Positions 46,113-58,598 are shown, counted from the stretch's first letter. The stretch is 64,000 nt of DNA from Fasciolopsis buskii (GCA_008360955.1 LUCM01011182.1:3831-67830); one strand, 5' to 3'. The notes: a model not told the origin generated them from the sequence alone. Program-made: numbers and translations.

Positions 46113-46343
46113 TTGCATGTTGCTTGCATTTTGACACAAAACGACCGAATTTACATTGTCATGGACAGTGGACAACTAGCGAACGGAGATTTCTTGGAAG
46201 AATATCAAAATACTTTTTTAAGTTACCCTGAACTGATCTCACTATTGAAAAGTGTAGTCGTCAACAGGATGAGGATCTTCAAAAGCCCGTTTGCAAGATG
46301 GCTCGTGAACCGGACAGTCAAGAGACCAAAGGTGCTAAACTGA
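46113..46343 (+). CDS. Possible exon, ABC-transporter-like phrase
   Basis: Open for 76 codons, ending at AAG|GTGCTA or a stop shortly after. The phrase DRIYIVMDSGQLANG, then FLEEY and PELISLL, resembles the stretch after the H-loop of ABC transporter nucleotide-binding domains (D-R-I-x-V-M-D-x-G-x-L...G). No Walker or signature motif is in reach, and the acceptor is unclear (ATGGACAG at 46168 is possible). The assignment is tentative. Confidence 0.3.
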   Translation: MHVACILTQNDRIYIVMDSGQLANGDFLEEYQNTFLSYPELISLLKSVVVNRMRIFKSPFARWLVNRTVKRPKVLN

Positions 46344-46799
46344 AGGGGGTAATTCTTCTAAATCTCTCATATTCACTTGTGTAGGGTTCAGATCATAATG
46401 CAGCTAATATGCAGGCTGTTTTAGCAAGCGTGTAAATCTGTAAAGTACAGTAAACTGCACTGTTCTCCTCAAATTATTAGGAATAAAATTGTTAGAGGAC
46501 GTGTGCTATCGTCCGTGCTAAACTTTATGCTCGCCTCGAAAAAAGCTAACCGATATTCTAACTTTTTTGCATACGCCCCTTGGGGCGACCAACTGAATAA
46601 GCAAAGTACCCTGTGGGGTGTCCATTACATACACTTTTCTTGTTTTGCGCCAGTGGTGTAAAATCATTGATTTGTAAGAGCCTTCTCTCATCTTGCCAGG
46701 GAATTTGGTTCGGTTAACTTGCTCTAACGAAAAGGAAGCCTGCTTTCTTCTGTCTTCTATTTCCTTTAGACAAGGGGGCATCATTTTCAAGGAAGGAGT

Positions 46800-46935
46800 T
46801 TGTGGCAACTGTGGACTGCTAACTTGGAAAGTTGAGCGGCGGTGGAAGGATTCGAACTGGCAGTCTTCAGAGGAAACGCCTTCTTGTAGACCGCTTAACC
46901 ATCATCGCACAAAGCATACGCCATTATTTTTCCAA
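46800..46935 (-). mobile_element. tRNA-like (SINE head) sequence
   Basis: Read on the minus strand, GATGGTTAAGCGGTCTAC (A-box region) is followed about 40 bases later by CCAGTTCGAATCCTTCCACC (B box). The flanks do not form an acceptor stem, so it is likely a tRNA-derived SINE and not a functional tRNA. A 96-codon minus-strand frame (46808-46518) lies next to it, downstream on that strand, and may be element body. Confidence 0.45.
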
Positions 46936-46999
46936 AGAACCATGGTGGTTCCTTCCCGAGGAACCGAAGGATAGCTCAGTTCCATGAAGAACCAAAAAA

Positions 47000-47518
47000 T
47001 CCTTATTGCAGACTGAAGTTCCAGTGAGATCAAATGTTGAGGACTTTTAGCGCGAAACTCTGTTTAGGCATTACTACACATTCTTAACCGCGCAGTTTCG
47101 GATTTTGCTACTTATTCGGATGATTGTTCTGCGGTAATTTGCGTCCAGTCATTCGTCGTATCCAGTTTTTCATCTGCCGTTATGTAGCCGGTTGAATTGA
47201 CAGAAGAGGCGGAAATCCATTGCAATTTTCGCCAGACCATGTCCTCAGATCTATTGAATAGTTGCTGTCACAAAAAAGAAAACAGTCGGCCTGATATTAA
47301 AGTAAGGTCACCGAAAGCTAATCAGCTAATAGCAATCAAGCATCGTTGATTCCCTTGCAAATATGAAATCCTTATTATGGAATATTAGTCCAAAAAATTG
47401 GCATCTACCAAAGTTAACTCGACGAAACAACCCAATTTTTTTGTACTCAAGTGTTATGCGCACACATTAGGTGTTCGCCACGAAAATAGGTAGTTTCCGA
47501 CTAGTCATTCACAAGCCG
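47000..47518. other. No gene recognised
   Basis: No feature supported. Confidence 0.4.
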
Positions 47519-47562
47519 TTTATTTATATTTATATTTATATTTATATTTGTATTTTATTTAT
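47519..47562. repeat. (TTTATA)n short tandem repeat
   Basis: About five TTTATA units followed by a degenerate end (TTTGTATTTTATTTAT). Confidence 0.9.
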
Positions 47563-50027
47563 CTGACACAGATATGGGAATGTAAGAAAGATTAGGTCAT
47601 CATGTTTGTTTATAGACCTGTCGATGAAGAAGCATAGGACGCTGGATTACCGGAATCGATAAAGCAGTCCCTATTGACGTCATCTGTCATCAGAATAGCC
47701 CGAAAGCAAGCATTAACTCTTTTTTGTGTTGGCTTATACCTTCATCATCGTGCATGGAATATAATAGACATCACAAAATATTTTATGTATCCGATAGAAA
47801 AGCACAAATGTAATGCCAACATCCCACGTTATTTATTTACCTCTGTTTGGCTTAAATAATCAATGTATATATTCAGTGCTCCAAATTCCTCGAATGAAGA
47901 CTTCCGATTTCAGGTACAGGCAGTCCATGGAGAAATGAATTGAACATGCTTGTTTGGACAAGAACGGGGTCTCAGCGTGAGTTAAAGAAATAAAGACAGT
48001 AAAATGCAATTTGCAGTTCTACTAACAAATTCCAGTTTGGATTGCCGAGTATAGCATGAGCATTGTTTGGCCCGGGGTTACCACACTAGACACATGGCAC
48101 ACCGACGGGCAGTACGGACCGAATATAAAATTTTAAACTGAATTTCATTCACGTGACTTGTACTCGATCCTGTTTCACTGTCCGAGATATTTTCTTACCT
48201 CAAAACAGGTAGACCAACTACAAACGCAAACTCACCTTGAATAGCTATAGGCTCTGATATGGGACCTCATATCACCTCAAACGCCGACATACTTTTTTCG
48301 AGGGGAAGTAACTACTGCTAACCTCTCGCACCTACATGATAGAAGTGCTTTTTATTCCAGTGCGCTACCAAGCAGTAGATAAACATGAAATAGAAATGCT
48401 GAGCTGGAATTTTGTAGACCTAACAAAGGCGATAATCCAGCGGCAATGATCGGTGAGGCTCACAACGCCAAAGTAAATCACCTATCGACAGAAGAGAAAG
48501 TCGAGGAAGATAAGACAACAGATCGGAATCATTCTTCGAAACTTTCCAGTTCGTTTAGGGCACAGTTTTTGTTTTTACGTTTGTGCTTCATTGGATGAAG
48601 ATACCCCGAACGAATCAGAACTAAGGTGTCCTATAAGAATGGATCCCAGAAAGTTCACAGTATTGGTTTCCAGCTAGTTGCGGCCATTTGTATGCACAAG
48701 GAATTTGCCGCCCAGTGACCTACGAGAAGTCCAAATGCACTTCGCACCGAACTGATCCAAAAATGCATAGACGAATCAGATGCGCAATCTAGTTTTGTCT
48801 GAACGTTATTGTCCTCCGAATTCTCGAAGTCCCTGTTCAAAGAATATCTGTTTATTTTATCAGATGAAGTGGGCTATTGAACTGTTGCAAAGTTAATAAA
48901 AGAAGTCCGTAGTGAAATGCACCGATGTAAAAACCATGGAACTAAACGCATGCACGGAAAAACGTCTCGATTCGAGGTAATCACTTGCAAAAATTCTCAA
49001 AGGAAATGACGCAAAGTAAGACTTTTGGAAACGCATTGCTACATTTTGGCTGGCGTCTTTTGGGCTGATATTTGCATATTATTATCAGACCAAAAAGTAA
49101 ATAAAGTTAGTCTCGAAACTTACTAATCAAAGTATGTTACTAATTGTCAAAATTTTCGGAGGTATTCGTGACCAACGAATGACCCCCTTTGTGAATCAAG
49201 GATCTGACCTCCGTAAGAAGGACAAAAAAACAGTGGATGTTTGTTTCGTTTGTGGTACATTCAATGTTTGACTTACCCGATAATATCCTTCCACAAAGTG
49301 CAGTTGAAATGAATTATCTTTGGTGAAAAACTATTCCAACAAGCTATTTTTAAAACCAGTAATATCCAGCTTTGCTTACTGTGGGAGCCATGGTCTCGTT
49401 TTTGTTTGATTTAGCTCTTTGGGCTTCGAATCTTGAAGCACTGGATCTGTTTTATTGGTGCAATGGAAAAGAACTGTCTCACCCCCAAGAAACAGTTACC
49501 CCGTAGATGGTGCTGCTTTGCTAGAGTTGCATGCTTGCAAAAGTGAATGTTACATTACTTACCAATGACGCGGACCTGAGGGATTTCTATATGCATGTTA
49601 TTAGTTTCTCAGTGAGATACCGTACTCGATTTTGTATGGTTCGGAGATCCATCAAAGTAGCCTAACATGGGCAATAGTGAAATACTCCCAACTTGCCTAC
49701 AACAACATTCATGAGTAACATAAGGCGTGCTAATTATCCTGGCAAAAACCTTACACATGAACTATTTGCCATGTGATTGAATTATCGTCGAACAATGAGC
49801 TGAATGGAATTGAGGCTTTCTTGTTAATAGTTAAAATTAGGTGTTATTTAGGCTGATTTTTTGTATTTATTCGTATGTTCATTGGTCTCGAAATTGAATC
49901 ATTTGAATGCATTTTTACATTGTTGAGTCAGACATTTGGCTCACTCTGGTTTGTCTCCACTTTGCAACTCCTTTTTGTCATGCGCGGGGCTAACGATGGA
50001 CTAACGTTTTTCTGTTCTTGACTTAAG
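47563..50027. other. No gene recognised
   Basis: About 2.5 kb with only short frames. The 61-codon frames at 47674 (+) and 48840 (-) have no splice support. Confidence 0.4.
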
Positions 50028-50228
50028 AAATCCAGAATAAAATTGACAGATTTTAGGAAGGTATTATTCCAGAAAGGAAATATAACCGATGCAGATTTGG
50101 TTTGTGAAAGCACTTCGTATCCCACAGATAGTTTCGTTGGCAAAAGTTACAACAACAATGCAAAGCTGCTTTATGTACAAAAACTGCGGTATTCGTCTGA
50201 TCGATTTCTAAAATACACTCAAAACCAG
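50028..50228 (+). CDS. Clean internal exon, 67 codons
   Basis: The acceptor has a textbook pyrimidine tract (CGTTTTTCTGTTCTTGACTTAAG, ending 50027) and the donor is CAG|GTAGGA. The exon is phase 0 at both ends and hydrophilic: KSRIKLTDFRKVLFQKGN, then DLVCESTSYPTDSFVGKS and YVQKLRYSSDRFLKYTQNQ. Purines dominate codon position 1. The family is not recognised. A minus-strand frame over it is a shadow. Neighbouring exons were not found; a + frame at 50656-50874 with a CAG|GTTTGC site is one possibility. Confidence 0.5.
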
Positions 50229-50239
50229 GTAGGATAAAT

Positions 50240-51195
50240 AAATTTTGTCAGTCAGGTAGAGAGTTTGCAGGATTTGCTTGCGTGATGCCTGATCCGGCGG
50301 CCAAATAATTGCTGTTTTTTCTGTGTACATAGAAGAATATGATCAGTGAGTGAAGTTTTGTTTTAATAGATTAGTGTGCATGGCACCGGCCATTCTCACG
50401 TTTAGACTAATCTGACACCACACGCTCACACACAGGCACGATGCGAAACATTCGGTGACCGAAGCATAAATTCGGACTGCAGCTTGATTAAAACACATTT
50501 GAGGTTGGACTTGGTCTACTATTATTTTTTCGTGTGGTTTGTAATCAACAAAAGACACAAACCCACATAAATCATGGCATTTATACATACACACAAGCAT
50601 AGTTCCACATGAATGTAAACAAAACGGGACTCTTTAACTGGACACTTCCAACATTTTGTTTATGCTGTACAATCATACACGAGACGTTCTGGACTACAGC
50701 GAAAATACCACGAGGAAACATCAAAAACTGGCAGAAAATCAGGTTTGCAACGAAGTGCACAGTACACACAGGTCTCACATGCGTCTTCCGTCGAGGTGGA
50801 AATCCGTAATTCAGTGCGTTGGCTGCAGGAATCAAGGTTCTGGGTTCACTTACATGTCCACTTACACTGACTGATAAAGCAAACCAAAGTAAATGACACA
50901 TTGAAGGGTTAGGTTCATGAAATAGTACAGATCGCGTCAAAAGAAATCGAAGATACAGAAGAGCTTGCTATCATTTACCGTCTGGTCCTTATGACCGTGG
51001 ACGGTTCAATTGTATCGTGTTGGTGATAAAAACGCACCCTCGTATTTGATGATTGTCCATCCAGAGTTGCTAAATCAAGCTACATCCGCAGGAGAACAGT
51101 GACTCCTCCTTCGAATATAACTGTGTAACTCAAATGTGTGAAGAAAAGGTTTTACATTTAAAGGTTCCCAGCGCAGATTTTTTCAGCTGAGTCTG
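50240..51195. other. Overlapping frames on both strands, no gene called
   Basis: Frames of 66-119 codons overlap on both strands between 50343 and 50940, which usually reflects composition and not coding. None has a convincing acceptor. Confidence 0.25.
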
Positions 51196-51199
51196 TCAT

Positions 51200-53190
51200 T
51201 AGATTGTTTCCAATACACTAGGACCGAGTACCATACCCACAACCTCTGAGTTGCTCACAAAGTTCTCCCACTACATTCTATGAATACTACGAAGACAACT
51301 GTGTTCAAACGCCAAAATTGTTCGCATATCTGCTCTCAAACGCCATGCTACGGAGCCCGAGAACAATGCTTATCTTATTGCTGTCACGCCTACTAGGCCT
51401 TCGTTTGACAAGCGATTGTCACACAGATACCACAGACACCTCAAATTAGCGAATGCCAACCGAGCCTCCCGTATGCGTGTGGACACCTCATTCAGAATAT
51501 GTCCACTTGAGGAGATTCAGCCAACCAGGTAAATAGAACTATCCACCTAACCTAGGTGTCCCCCTACAGGAGCGAAGTTCAGCCGTAAGTCAATCCAGTT
51601 TTGCGACAGTATTTTGCACTACAAAGTTGCAAAATGCATCCTAAACGTTCCTACACTAACATGCGGACGATCGAGAAAACCTGCAACCTAGTCGGGTCTT
51701 CGGTAATTGGCACAAAGTGGTTTGTATATTTTAGCTGTGACATTTTCTTTTCTGAGTAGATATCTACGTCTCCATTCTGACATTAGGTTAAGGCCACATC
51801 GACCATCTTTTAGTGGCGTAGCTGAGAAAGGCGAAAGGTTCACATCTGCCGACTACCACATAGCTGTCAGAAGAATTCGGCCTTGGCTGTTTGGATGCAG
51901 AGATCAGAAAACCGAAATGAATTTCTGTGGCACACTTCAAAGACAGGCCACGTTAAAGAACTCCTCAATCGACTGAATCGAACACCGCTTTCAGATCAAG
52001 GAACACGGAAATCGTTGGTCTAAGAAACATGTACCTGTATTTTAAAATCTGTCACAAAAGTGGAAATTTGGTCAATGCAACTCGAGACTTTTTCCTAATT
52101 CCGACGTTAACACTTCGCCACCATCCGTAAAGATTGACAGAGGCGGTCCAGCTGGCCCAGCTTCCTCATGTCTTTAAGAAAATCTACCTCCCTGACCACC
52201 TTCATTTCGAGTAGAGAGCTGGCATTCACCCCCATTGGTTCGATTACAAAGATACGTGGAAAGCCCGCTGTGGTTTATGCTCGGCAAATGTTGCGACTAT
52301 TTTCAGTAGATGCATCCTTTTCCATTTTCCTACACTTCGCTTTCTGTCACTGGCCCTGGCTACTTCTCAGGCTCTTGGTCAGTTGACGTCTCAGAGGCTT
52401 GCGCGTCTCCTTGTATATGGCATTTAGAGGGGCGGATCTGCGAGCATTCAAGAGAGCAACAAAAGTTAAGAATATCCATCATTTCTGAAGTGAAAATGAC
52501 ATGTGGTCGTGTGCGGCAGTTGCCGTCAAAGGCAGTGCCTGTTCTGTCTGCTGCCGGTGTTAGCTTAGATCGTTCTTTGTGGCGACAGTGCGGGTTGACA
52601 GCTCCGACTGGAAGTGAAGTTAGCCATTAACATCTAGAAACTGCGTGCAGGACACGTAGTTTTCTTATTGGTGTGATCACAGACTGTGTGTAAGCAGAAA
52701 CGAGCACGGACTAGAGGATGACCCGAATTCGCCAGAAACAGTCTGTTTAGAACAAACTTGGCTGAGACGACTAATTCTGTCGGTGTGACCAAGAGAGGGG
52801 ACGAAAAATGGCCCCTCCGAAGTGCTGATCAGCCTCCACTCAGTAGCCATGTTGGAGTTAAAATCACCGGCAATGACCACAATGTTCGATGGACGTACAC
52901 TTCGATGTAAGCGAGAAAATTCGGGTAGCACTTGTTCTTGGCGCCAGTAAAGCGCTTGCACGAATGGGACGAACGAACAACGAAGCTTCAGTTGACTGCT
53001 ACTGAAACGTACGAAACCGTCAAACCGAACTGCACATACACTACTGTTAAGTGGGCTCCAGTCTGCCGGTGCTCGCCAAGCTCGTGCTCTCAAAGCTATT
53101 CCAAAGTCAGCCTAAATACCAGCATTCAAAAATGGATCACCTTAATCGAGAACAGTAAAGCAACAGAAGGTGGTTTTTATCTAGGCCACC
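51200..53190 (-). mobile_element. RTE-like LINE copy C, longest copy, inactive
   Basis: Read on the minus strand from about 53190, it carries an APE-type endonuclease domain (53190-52677), a linker (about 52470-52380: LNARRSAPLNAIYKETRKPL then RRQLTKSLR), the pre-RT region (about 52260-52090, aligning with copy A 11112-11270) and the RT C-terminal region (51970-51220, aligning with copies A and B). The central RT palm is badly decayed. Frameshifts and stops are present throughout, for example a stop just before ADFGIALRA. It shares a subfamily block with copy B. Confidence 0.85.
52677..53093 (-). pseudogene. RTE endonuclease domain remnant
   Basis: A 138-codon minus-strand frame follows the endonuclease N-terminal half of flatworm RTE elements. 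WSPLNSSVCAVRFDGFVR corresponds to the strand before the SAYAPT motif, which is altered here (CSFVPFVQ). RPSNIVVIAGDFNSNM contains the conserved GDFN metal-site motif, and FVPSLGHTDRISRLSQVC is the following helix. The frame is lost before the catalytic DH motif. In the living element this domain nicks target DNA to prime reverse transcription. Confidence 0.75.
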
Positions 53191-53511
53191 AAGAATGATT
53201 GTGAAAGTGAAAACCTTAAAGCGTTTTTCGGAGACAGCATGCATCCAATTCTTAAAATTTCAAGATGTTTGGCTGCACCACCTTGTTACTGCCTTTGGTT
53301 TGACTCATAAGTCTCACACACCAGGTGGTTGGGCCTAAACCTGATATGAGTATGAGCGACAGCATACTTATTACTACACGCTTTGATCGAAGCAATGATC
53401 AGCAGAGTTCTGACTGTCCCGTCCAACGACCGATGTTGTATGGGATTCCTTTTTTGTATTTCACTGGGTTAACCAGCAATTATTGCTAGGGAGTCCAGCC
53501 GCTAATAATAA

Positions 53512-53765
53512 TTAAGGTTCCCAACCAAGGCCATCGGTTCTGACAAGACCGTATCCGCAGGGCAGCAGGAAATGGCTTAGTGGGAGGCTATCTACTTCGA
53601 CAAATTGTTCTTTCGGCCATTCTTCTGATTGAGTGGCCGGATCAAATGAACCCCCAAATTGGAGGGTCAAGAGACTATTTCGCCAGACCGCTACCAGCCA
53701 ATCTTTCAAGTAGGACTGAATCTTCGGATTGAAATAAGCCATTTTGTAGTAGGGTTGGGTAGTTT
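53512..53765. repeat. Possible 5' leader of RTE copy C; part shared with 11459-11560
   Basis: The right part (53670-53760) aligns with 11459-11560. The minus-strand frame over the whole stretch (MAYFNPKIQSYLKDWLVAVW) is open for 85 codons but unrecognised. Position upstream of copy C on its own strand suggests a leader, but about 300 bases between are not aligned. Confidence 0.4.
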
Positions 53766-55133
53766 TCATTCAGATTTAGATGTATCTTTCGCCTTTTACC
53801 TCCTTCATTAATAACGGAACAGCGTGCATTAATTTTAATCAGGGGTCAGGCCAGCAGAGAACGGCCATTTAGGATGGTCGGCCGGGTATGGGGAGATTTG
53901 AGCTCATGACTTTCAGGCAGAGACGTTGCGATGTTCACTTTATGATCAATCCCAGCCATAATTATTTCCTATTAGATATTTGGTTCGAGTTTCAAGTGCG
54001 AAGGAAAATAATAGAACATGAAGTTGAAACCGATGTTGGCATTCGAAAAATAAACTGTTGCCTAGTGGATGGTTGTTCTCATTAAACATTTTAGTCAATT
54101 ACGAATTCTAATTTGTTCAGAATGAACCTGTCGCTCGATTTCCTATCGCACGCACACAAGCAACAAGTACTCTGTGACCCATTTAAACAAACGATCTTAC
54201 GCGATGACTTTTTAGTTGCCTACCGAATACTAGTAATTCCACACAATCGATTCTAGTTGGCCAACGTAGGAGCTTACTTATCCTTTCGTGTACGAGTCTA
54301 GTCGCAGATGCTTCGGGTTATTAGCCGGTGTGGGAATAAGCGGTGAATTTCGAAGACAACACCTTCCCTATTTAAGTGCAACAGATTTCTATAAAAGAAC
54401 ACGATCCAACCTAAGAATGACACTGATCATCGGAGAATGAATACATGCTCACACTGCAGAATAATTTCTTCACTTCCCCAAATATGTGTGCTGTTCAAAA
54501 CTTCATCTGTAGATTCATTTTAACCAACAAAACCCACTAAGGAAATAGAGATTAAAAATACGGAAGAAGTATGTGGACTGATGATAGTAAAATCACCCAC
54601 TTGATGCAAGCTCCAGCTTTCACAAGGCAAAATGTATTTTGTGATGAACTACCTGTACCTCCAAACACTAATCCAGTCTTAATAACTAAAGAATAAATAG
54701 TATTCCACGGGTTTACCCCCTAAATATGTACTGATCTTCAACCTGACGAGAAAAGCAGCGCATGCAGTGAATGCGCACAGTTTTGGCCGGCATTCGAAGA
54801 TAGCTGGACAGTGGTAGACCTCAAACTGGGACGGCAAAAGTAAACAGTGAATGAATCACTCCATTTACTGCGTGCGGATGATTTAGGTTAACGGCTATAC
54901 CGAATACAAAGAGGATAACTGACTACGTCAAATAAACCCATTCATCAGTGTCCTTTGTTGCAAAGTCAACTGAATATGGCGTGACTCACTTGTGAGGTCA
55001 AGCGGGATGGCTGAGCGCAGAACCATACAGTTCATCGACGACAACGTAAGCCGATGTCAGTTTCGTCCCCATTCAACGAACTGCATTACGAATTGGTCGT
55101 CGCAGCCGCTGGAAGTAGGACGGCATATCAAGT
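53766..55133. other. No confident gene
   Basis: A 65-codon + frame at 53888-54085 is protein-like without splice support. The rest holds nothing recognised. Confidence 0.3.
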
Positions 55134-55156
55134 ATAAATATATATATATATATAGC
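55134..55156. repeat. (TA)n microsatellite
   Basis: About ten TA units, followed by a possible acceptor (CTTCTTTGATAACAG) at 55159-55179 that leads into two competing short frames. Confidence 0.95.
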
Positions 55157-55298
55157 TTCTTTGATAACAGAAAATCTTGCGCTGTTTCGTTCGTTCCAAA
55201 TGGTCGTGCCGCCTATCACGCACGCATGCATAAACCAATTGGGCGTTCAATGCGAAAGTTATTGCCTGACAAATGATTGAAATATTCCTGGTCTGAAG

Positions 55299-55468
55299 CA
55301 TTTAATAGCCGTGAATCTGGACAGACCAGTTCTATTGCTGTATGCCATTCCTGTCCAGTTTTACAAGAGAATGAGCTGCACACTGATTTATATGACCAAA
55401 TTATACTTCTGAATATTACTATCCACGTTGATTCGTATCGAATTGAAACTTTTGTGATCGCGAAATAG
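55299..55468 (+). CDS. Possible terminal exon
   Basis: The acceptor ATATTCCTGGTCTGAAG ends at 55298. After two bases the frame is open for 55 codons to TAG. Residues: FNSRESGQTSSIAVCHSC, then LHTDLYDQIILLNITIHV and YRIETFVIAK. Over the full open frame about 16 codons start with G and 8 have G in the middle, a good coding bias. The function is unknown. Confidence 0.4.
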
Positions 55469-56847
55469 GAGTATCAAGCTTTATTAAGCTATTTTTTACA
55501 GAGAGCACTTTTTACTCAGTTTGCAATTTAACCTGGGCTCATTCATGCACTCTTTCATTGGATAAATTAATGGAAGAGAAGCTGAGTGGTGCATACCGTT
55601 TCAACCGTGGAAACTGCATAATTTGTGCTTGTGACCTCTGAATTTTATGTCTGAATCACAACCACAGTGTTGTTTGGTATGCTTGCCTGGTGGAGCTGTA
55701 CACGTAACTTAGGTGGACAAAAAAGGATCACAAGTTGTTTGCCTTAATTCCTCCACAAGAGATCTAGCTGGAGACGTCGGTATGCTTTTTCGATTAAGAG
55801 GCAAGCTCTGCATCTGCAAGTTACTGTTGTAGCAACGTAATTGATCATGATTAGTGTCAAATGCATAAGTAATTAGTAAATTGTTGAACGGAAATTCTTA
55901 TGAACACCGTTTTAGTAACGAAAATGCTGAGTGACTACCACTGAAAGTCAGCCTGACTGCTTTTGCTTCCTACGCAGTGAAGTAAAATATATTGAATTTG
56001 TGAAATGTCACTCAGAATTGATAACGGTTGCTTATGTGATTGATGAAATGTCACGCTGCTGAAATGCAGCAGTAGAGAAGCATCACCTGTTGGGCTAGTG
56101 TGAATTCGTTTGGTCTTTTAACTAGACACCTGAATTGAACCAGTTCAGGGAAAGGCGTGAAAAAAACCCGGGTGATTCCAGTCAATAATCAACCATGCAT
56201 CTTAAGTGACAAAGTGGATCTAATTGTTCTATGAGCCTAAAATTTGAGGACGAATTTAGTCAAAGCTTGTTTTGTAGAACAGATTTTTATCCTTCCGGGT
56301 TAATGCTTATTTGAATAAACCATGTCATTTAGGGTGTGCATATTAAACTAATGCATCTAGTGACGTAAGCTAATCGCTCAGAACAAGTCAGGCTGCCCTG
56401 GAAGCCAAAATGTCGGATGGATAGCTATTTGACTCCGATTCGTTCCGCGATGAGTATATGGAAAGCGTACCCGTCTGATGTTTGCTGACATAGATGGAAC
56501 AGGTAAACAGTTCTCAATAGTGACTAATGTCTAGGATGAGTGACGAAGTATTCCTTAGTTGATTGATGCATCGGTCTATTAAAATGCATAAATTTTAGGG
56601 TTCGTTGCTGATTTTTACCACGAATGATTCGTAAACGTTTCAGGGATATGAAACCCAAGTGGCATAAAATACATTTATACTAAAGATGTTCTCTCAGGGC
56701 ATCGAAAATTGAAGGCATCCAAATGCGAAAGGTCATTTTTCCTATTCGCGATTCGGACTCGTGCATAGATATCATTGCGTAACATCTGCTTTACCAGCTT
56801 CGGTACTAGGTTACGCCAAAGCTTTCAGTTTATGACATCCTTGGAGC
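55469..56847. other. No gene recognised
   Basis: About 1.4 kb without a supported frame, repeat or motif. Confidence 0.4.
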
Positions 56848-57153
56848 ATGACTTTAGTAAGAGAACTTATTTCACGTGCGGAATTGGACGGACATCCAAC
56901 ACTCCGAAACCTGGAGAGCTGTAGCATCACGCAAAGTCTGATGAAGTCCTACGTGGAAGCGAGCTGGGTGACAGCATGTTGTCATCTCCGGCCAAACAGA
57001 CCGGTGGAACTGGGATTCGAACTTTTGATATTTCTTAGTGACAGTCATTTCATCCACTTGACATCCCTGATCTTCTTATCACTCATAACGGAAGAACGCG
57101 TGCGGATTGAAATTTTTGATGCGACAGATGGGAGAGGTCTCAATCAGCAGTAA
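56848..57153 (+). CDS. 101-codon open frame with a tRNA-like segment inside
   Basis: An ATG-started + frame with fair composition (SRAELDGHPTLRNLESC start, ERVRIEIFDATDGRG near the end). On the minus strand its centre contains AAAAGTTCGAATCCCAG, a B-box-like block, so the frame may cross an old tRNA-derived repeat. No splice sites were judged convincing. Confidence 0.25.
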   Translation: MTLVRELISRAELDGHPTLRNLESCSITQSLMKSYVEASWVTACCHLRPNRPVELGFELLIFLSDSHFIHLTSLIFLSLITEERVRIEIFDATDGRGLNQQ

Positions 57154-57777
57154 AATACTATATGTACCTGCCTTGATAATTTTTCGTACAACTGTGTTAT
57201 TAACCTTATAAAACTTTAGGCCGATAATAATAGTATATTTCACGCAAAACGTTGGTTTGCTTCTTCAAGCCAAGATTTGAAAAATCAACTGAGAGGTGAA
57301 AGTGAAATTCTCGTCAACGGTTGATAGGTAACCAATTACATTTAACTGATCAGTGTTTTGGGAATTAATTTACTGCTGTTCGTTGGATGATGAACTTTGG
57401 TCTGCATGTTGACATAAATAGACCACGTCCATTTTCTTGAAAATAGGAATGCGTTTTGAGTAGATTTGCAAACGAATCACTAAATGCTGAAAGTTCTAGG
57501 TCAGTTTTCTCAATGAATGAATCTAAGTTGGGGAATGCGATCAAAAGCATGTGAAATAGAAAAGATCATTGCTAAGCAAATACCAACAGAAGACACCACA
57601 ATACCCAACTTTGTGTTCATTTCTGACTGTCCGTTTAAATAGGTACCATGATTTTGCTCATATTTTTTATTTACAGCATATCCAAATAGTGACCGCCTCG
57701 GAGAAAACTATTGGATAGACGAATAAAACAACCAAACAGTGATTATATGTTGGTATTGGACTTCAAATGATGTTCAG

Positions 57778-57999
57778 TATTTTTTCAACATGCTGTTTCT
57801 AGCATGTCATTTGGAGATAGAAAACCATCACTCTCTCTATTGGTACCGTTTGTTTCTGGGTGGTCCTTTGGCTAGGTTTTACTTGGGTGAATGTATCCAC
57901 GTGTGTGGCATATATCCTAGCACAAGCGCCGTCTCAAGAGCGGAAAAAGATAACCGAGATGGCCTCCTCTCGGAAACAGTACTAAAATCATCCAAGTGA
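57778..57999 (+). CDS. Possible terminal exon, membrane then hydrophilic tail
   Basis: After an AG at 57776-57777 (TCAAATGATGTTCAG) the frame is open in phase 0 for 73 codons to TGA. The first half is aromatic and hydrophobic (YFFNMLFLACHLEI, then SLYWYRLFLGGPLARFY). The second half is a charged tail (SRAEKDNRDGLLSETV) ending KSSK. About 19 codons start with G and 15 have G in the middle. The acceptor's pyrimidine tract is weak. Confidence 0.4.
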   Translation, partial: YFFNMLFLACHLEIENHHSLYWYRLFLGGPLARFYLGECIHVCGIYPSTSAVSRAEKDNRDGLLSETVLKSSK

Positions 58000-58186
58000 A
58001 GATAACTCTCGAGATAAGTGAATACTTTTGATAGTCTCGTTTCGTTTGCGCGGAACCCATTTGACATAAATTTATGTCTAAATTACCATTATTTTGGTCA
58101 CAGTAGAACTATTAAATCTGACCAATATGAGTCCGTGCGGATATCCTAGAATCTAGTAGCGAGGGTAACTGAATGATTAAAATCCG

Positions 58187-58356
58187 TTAGTGCAAACCTA
58201 GTTTGTGCTCGGAATAAACGAAAGTTTTTACGGTTAGGTACAGCAGTGGAATGGCGATAGCCACAGTTTTTCCAAGGCTAACAGTTTGACCACTGTCCAA
58301 GTGAACATTTGCAGACGTCAATAATCCTTTGTCTGGTATTTCGGTTTTGAAGACTG
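58187..58356 (-). CDS. Candidate coding exon, beta-rich
   Basis: On the minus strand an AG (ATGTACGTAACAG) precedes 58356. After two bases the frame is open for 55 codons to TAA, with a possible CTAG|GTTTGC donor just before. Residues look like alternating beta strands: VFKTEIPDKGLLTSANVHL, then GKTVAIAIPLLYLTVKTF. About 19 of 60 codons in the full frame start with G and about 6 have G in the middle, a strong coding bias. It lies downstream on the same strand of the 58599-58787 exon and may belong to the same gene. Confidence 0.45.
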
Positions 58357-58598
58357 CTGTTACGTACATTCAAGTTATTCTACTCTGTAGTACACCGATT
58401 TAGAAATCAAAGAACTAGACAACTATGGGTGAACATGTTAAACCCGATTCATTCCTGATGATTCTTAAGCACAAAACCACTAGCAGAATGGAAACAAATT
58501 TGAATCAATAATCTCCACTGACTTACATAGCCAAAGTGTGTACATCGGCTTCCCATTGGTGAGAACACCAGACTCCTTATACCATCTTCAAATTTCAT

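Noticed and set aside
54992..55276. 94-codon + frame through the TA repeat; tRNA-like TGGCTGAGCGC near 55007
   Set aside because: The frame crosses a microsatellite, and the A-box-like block has no B box at the right distance.
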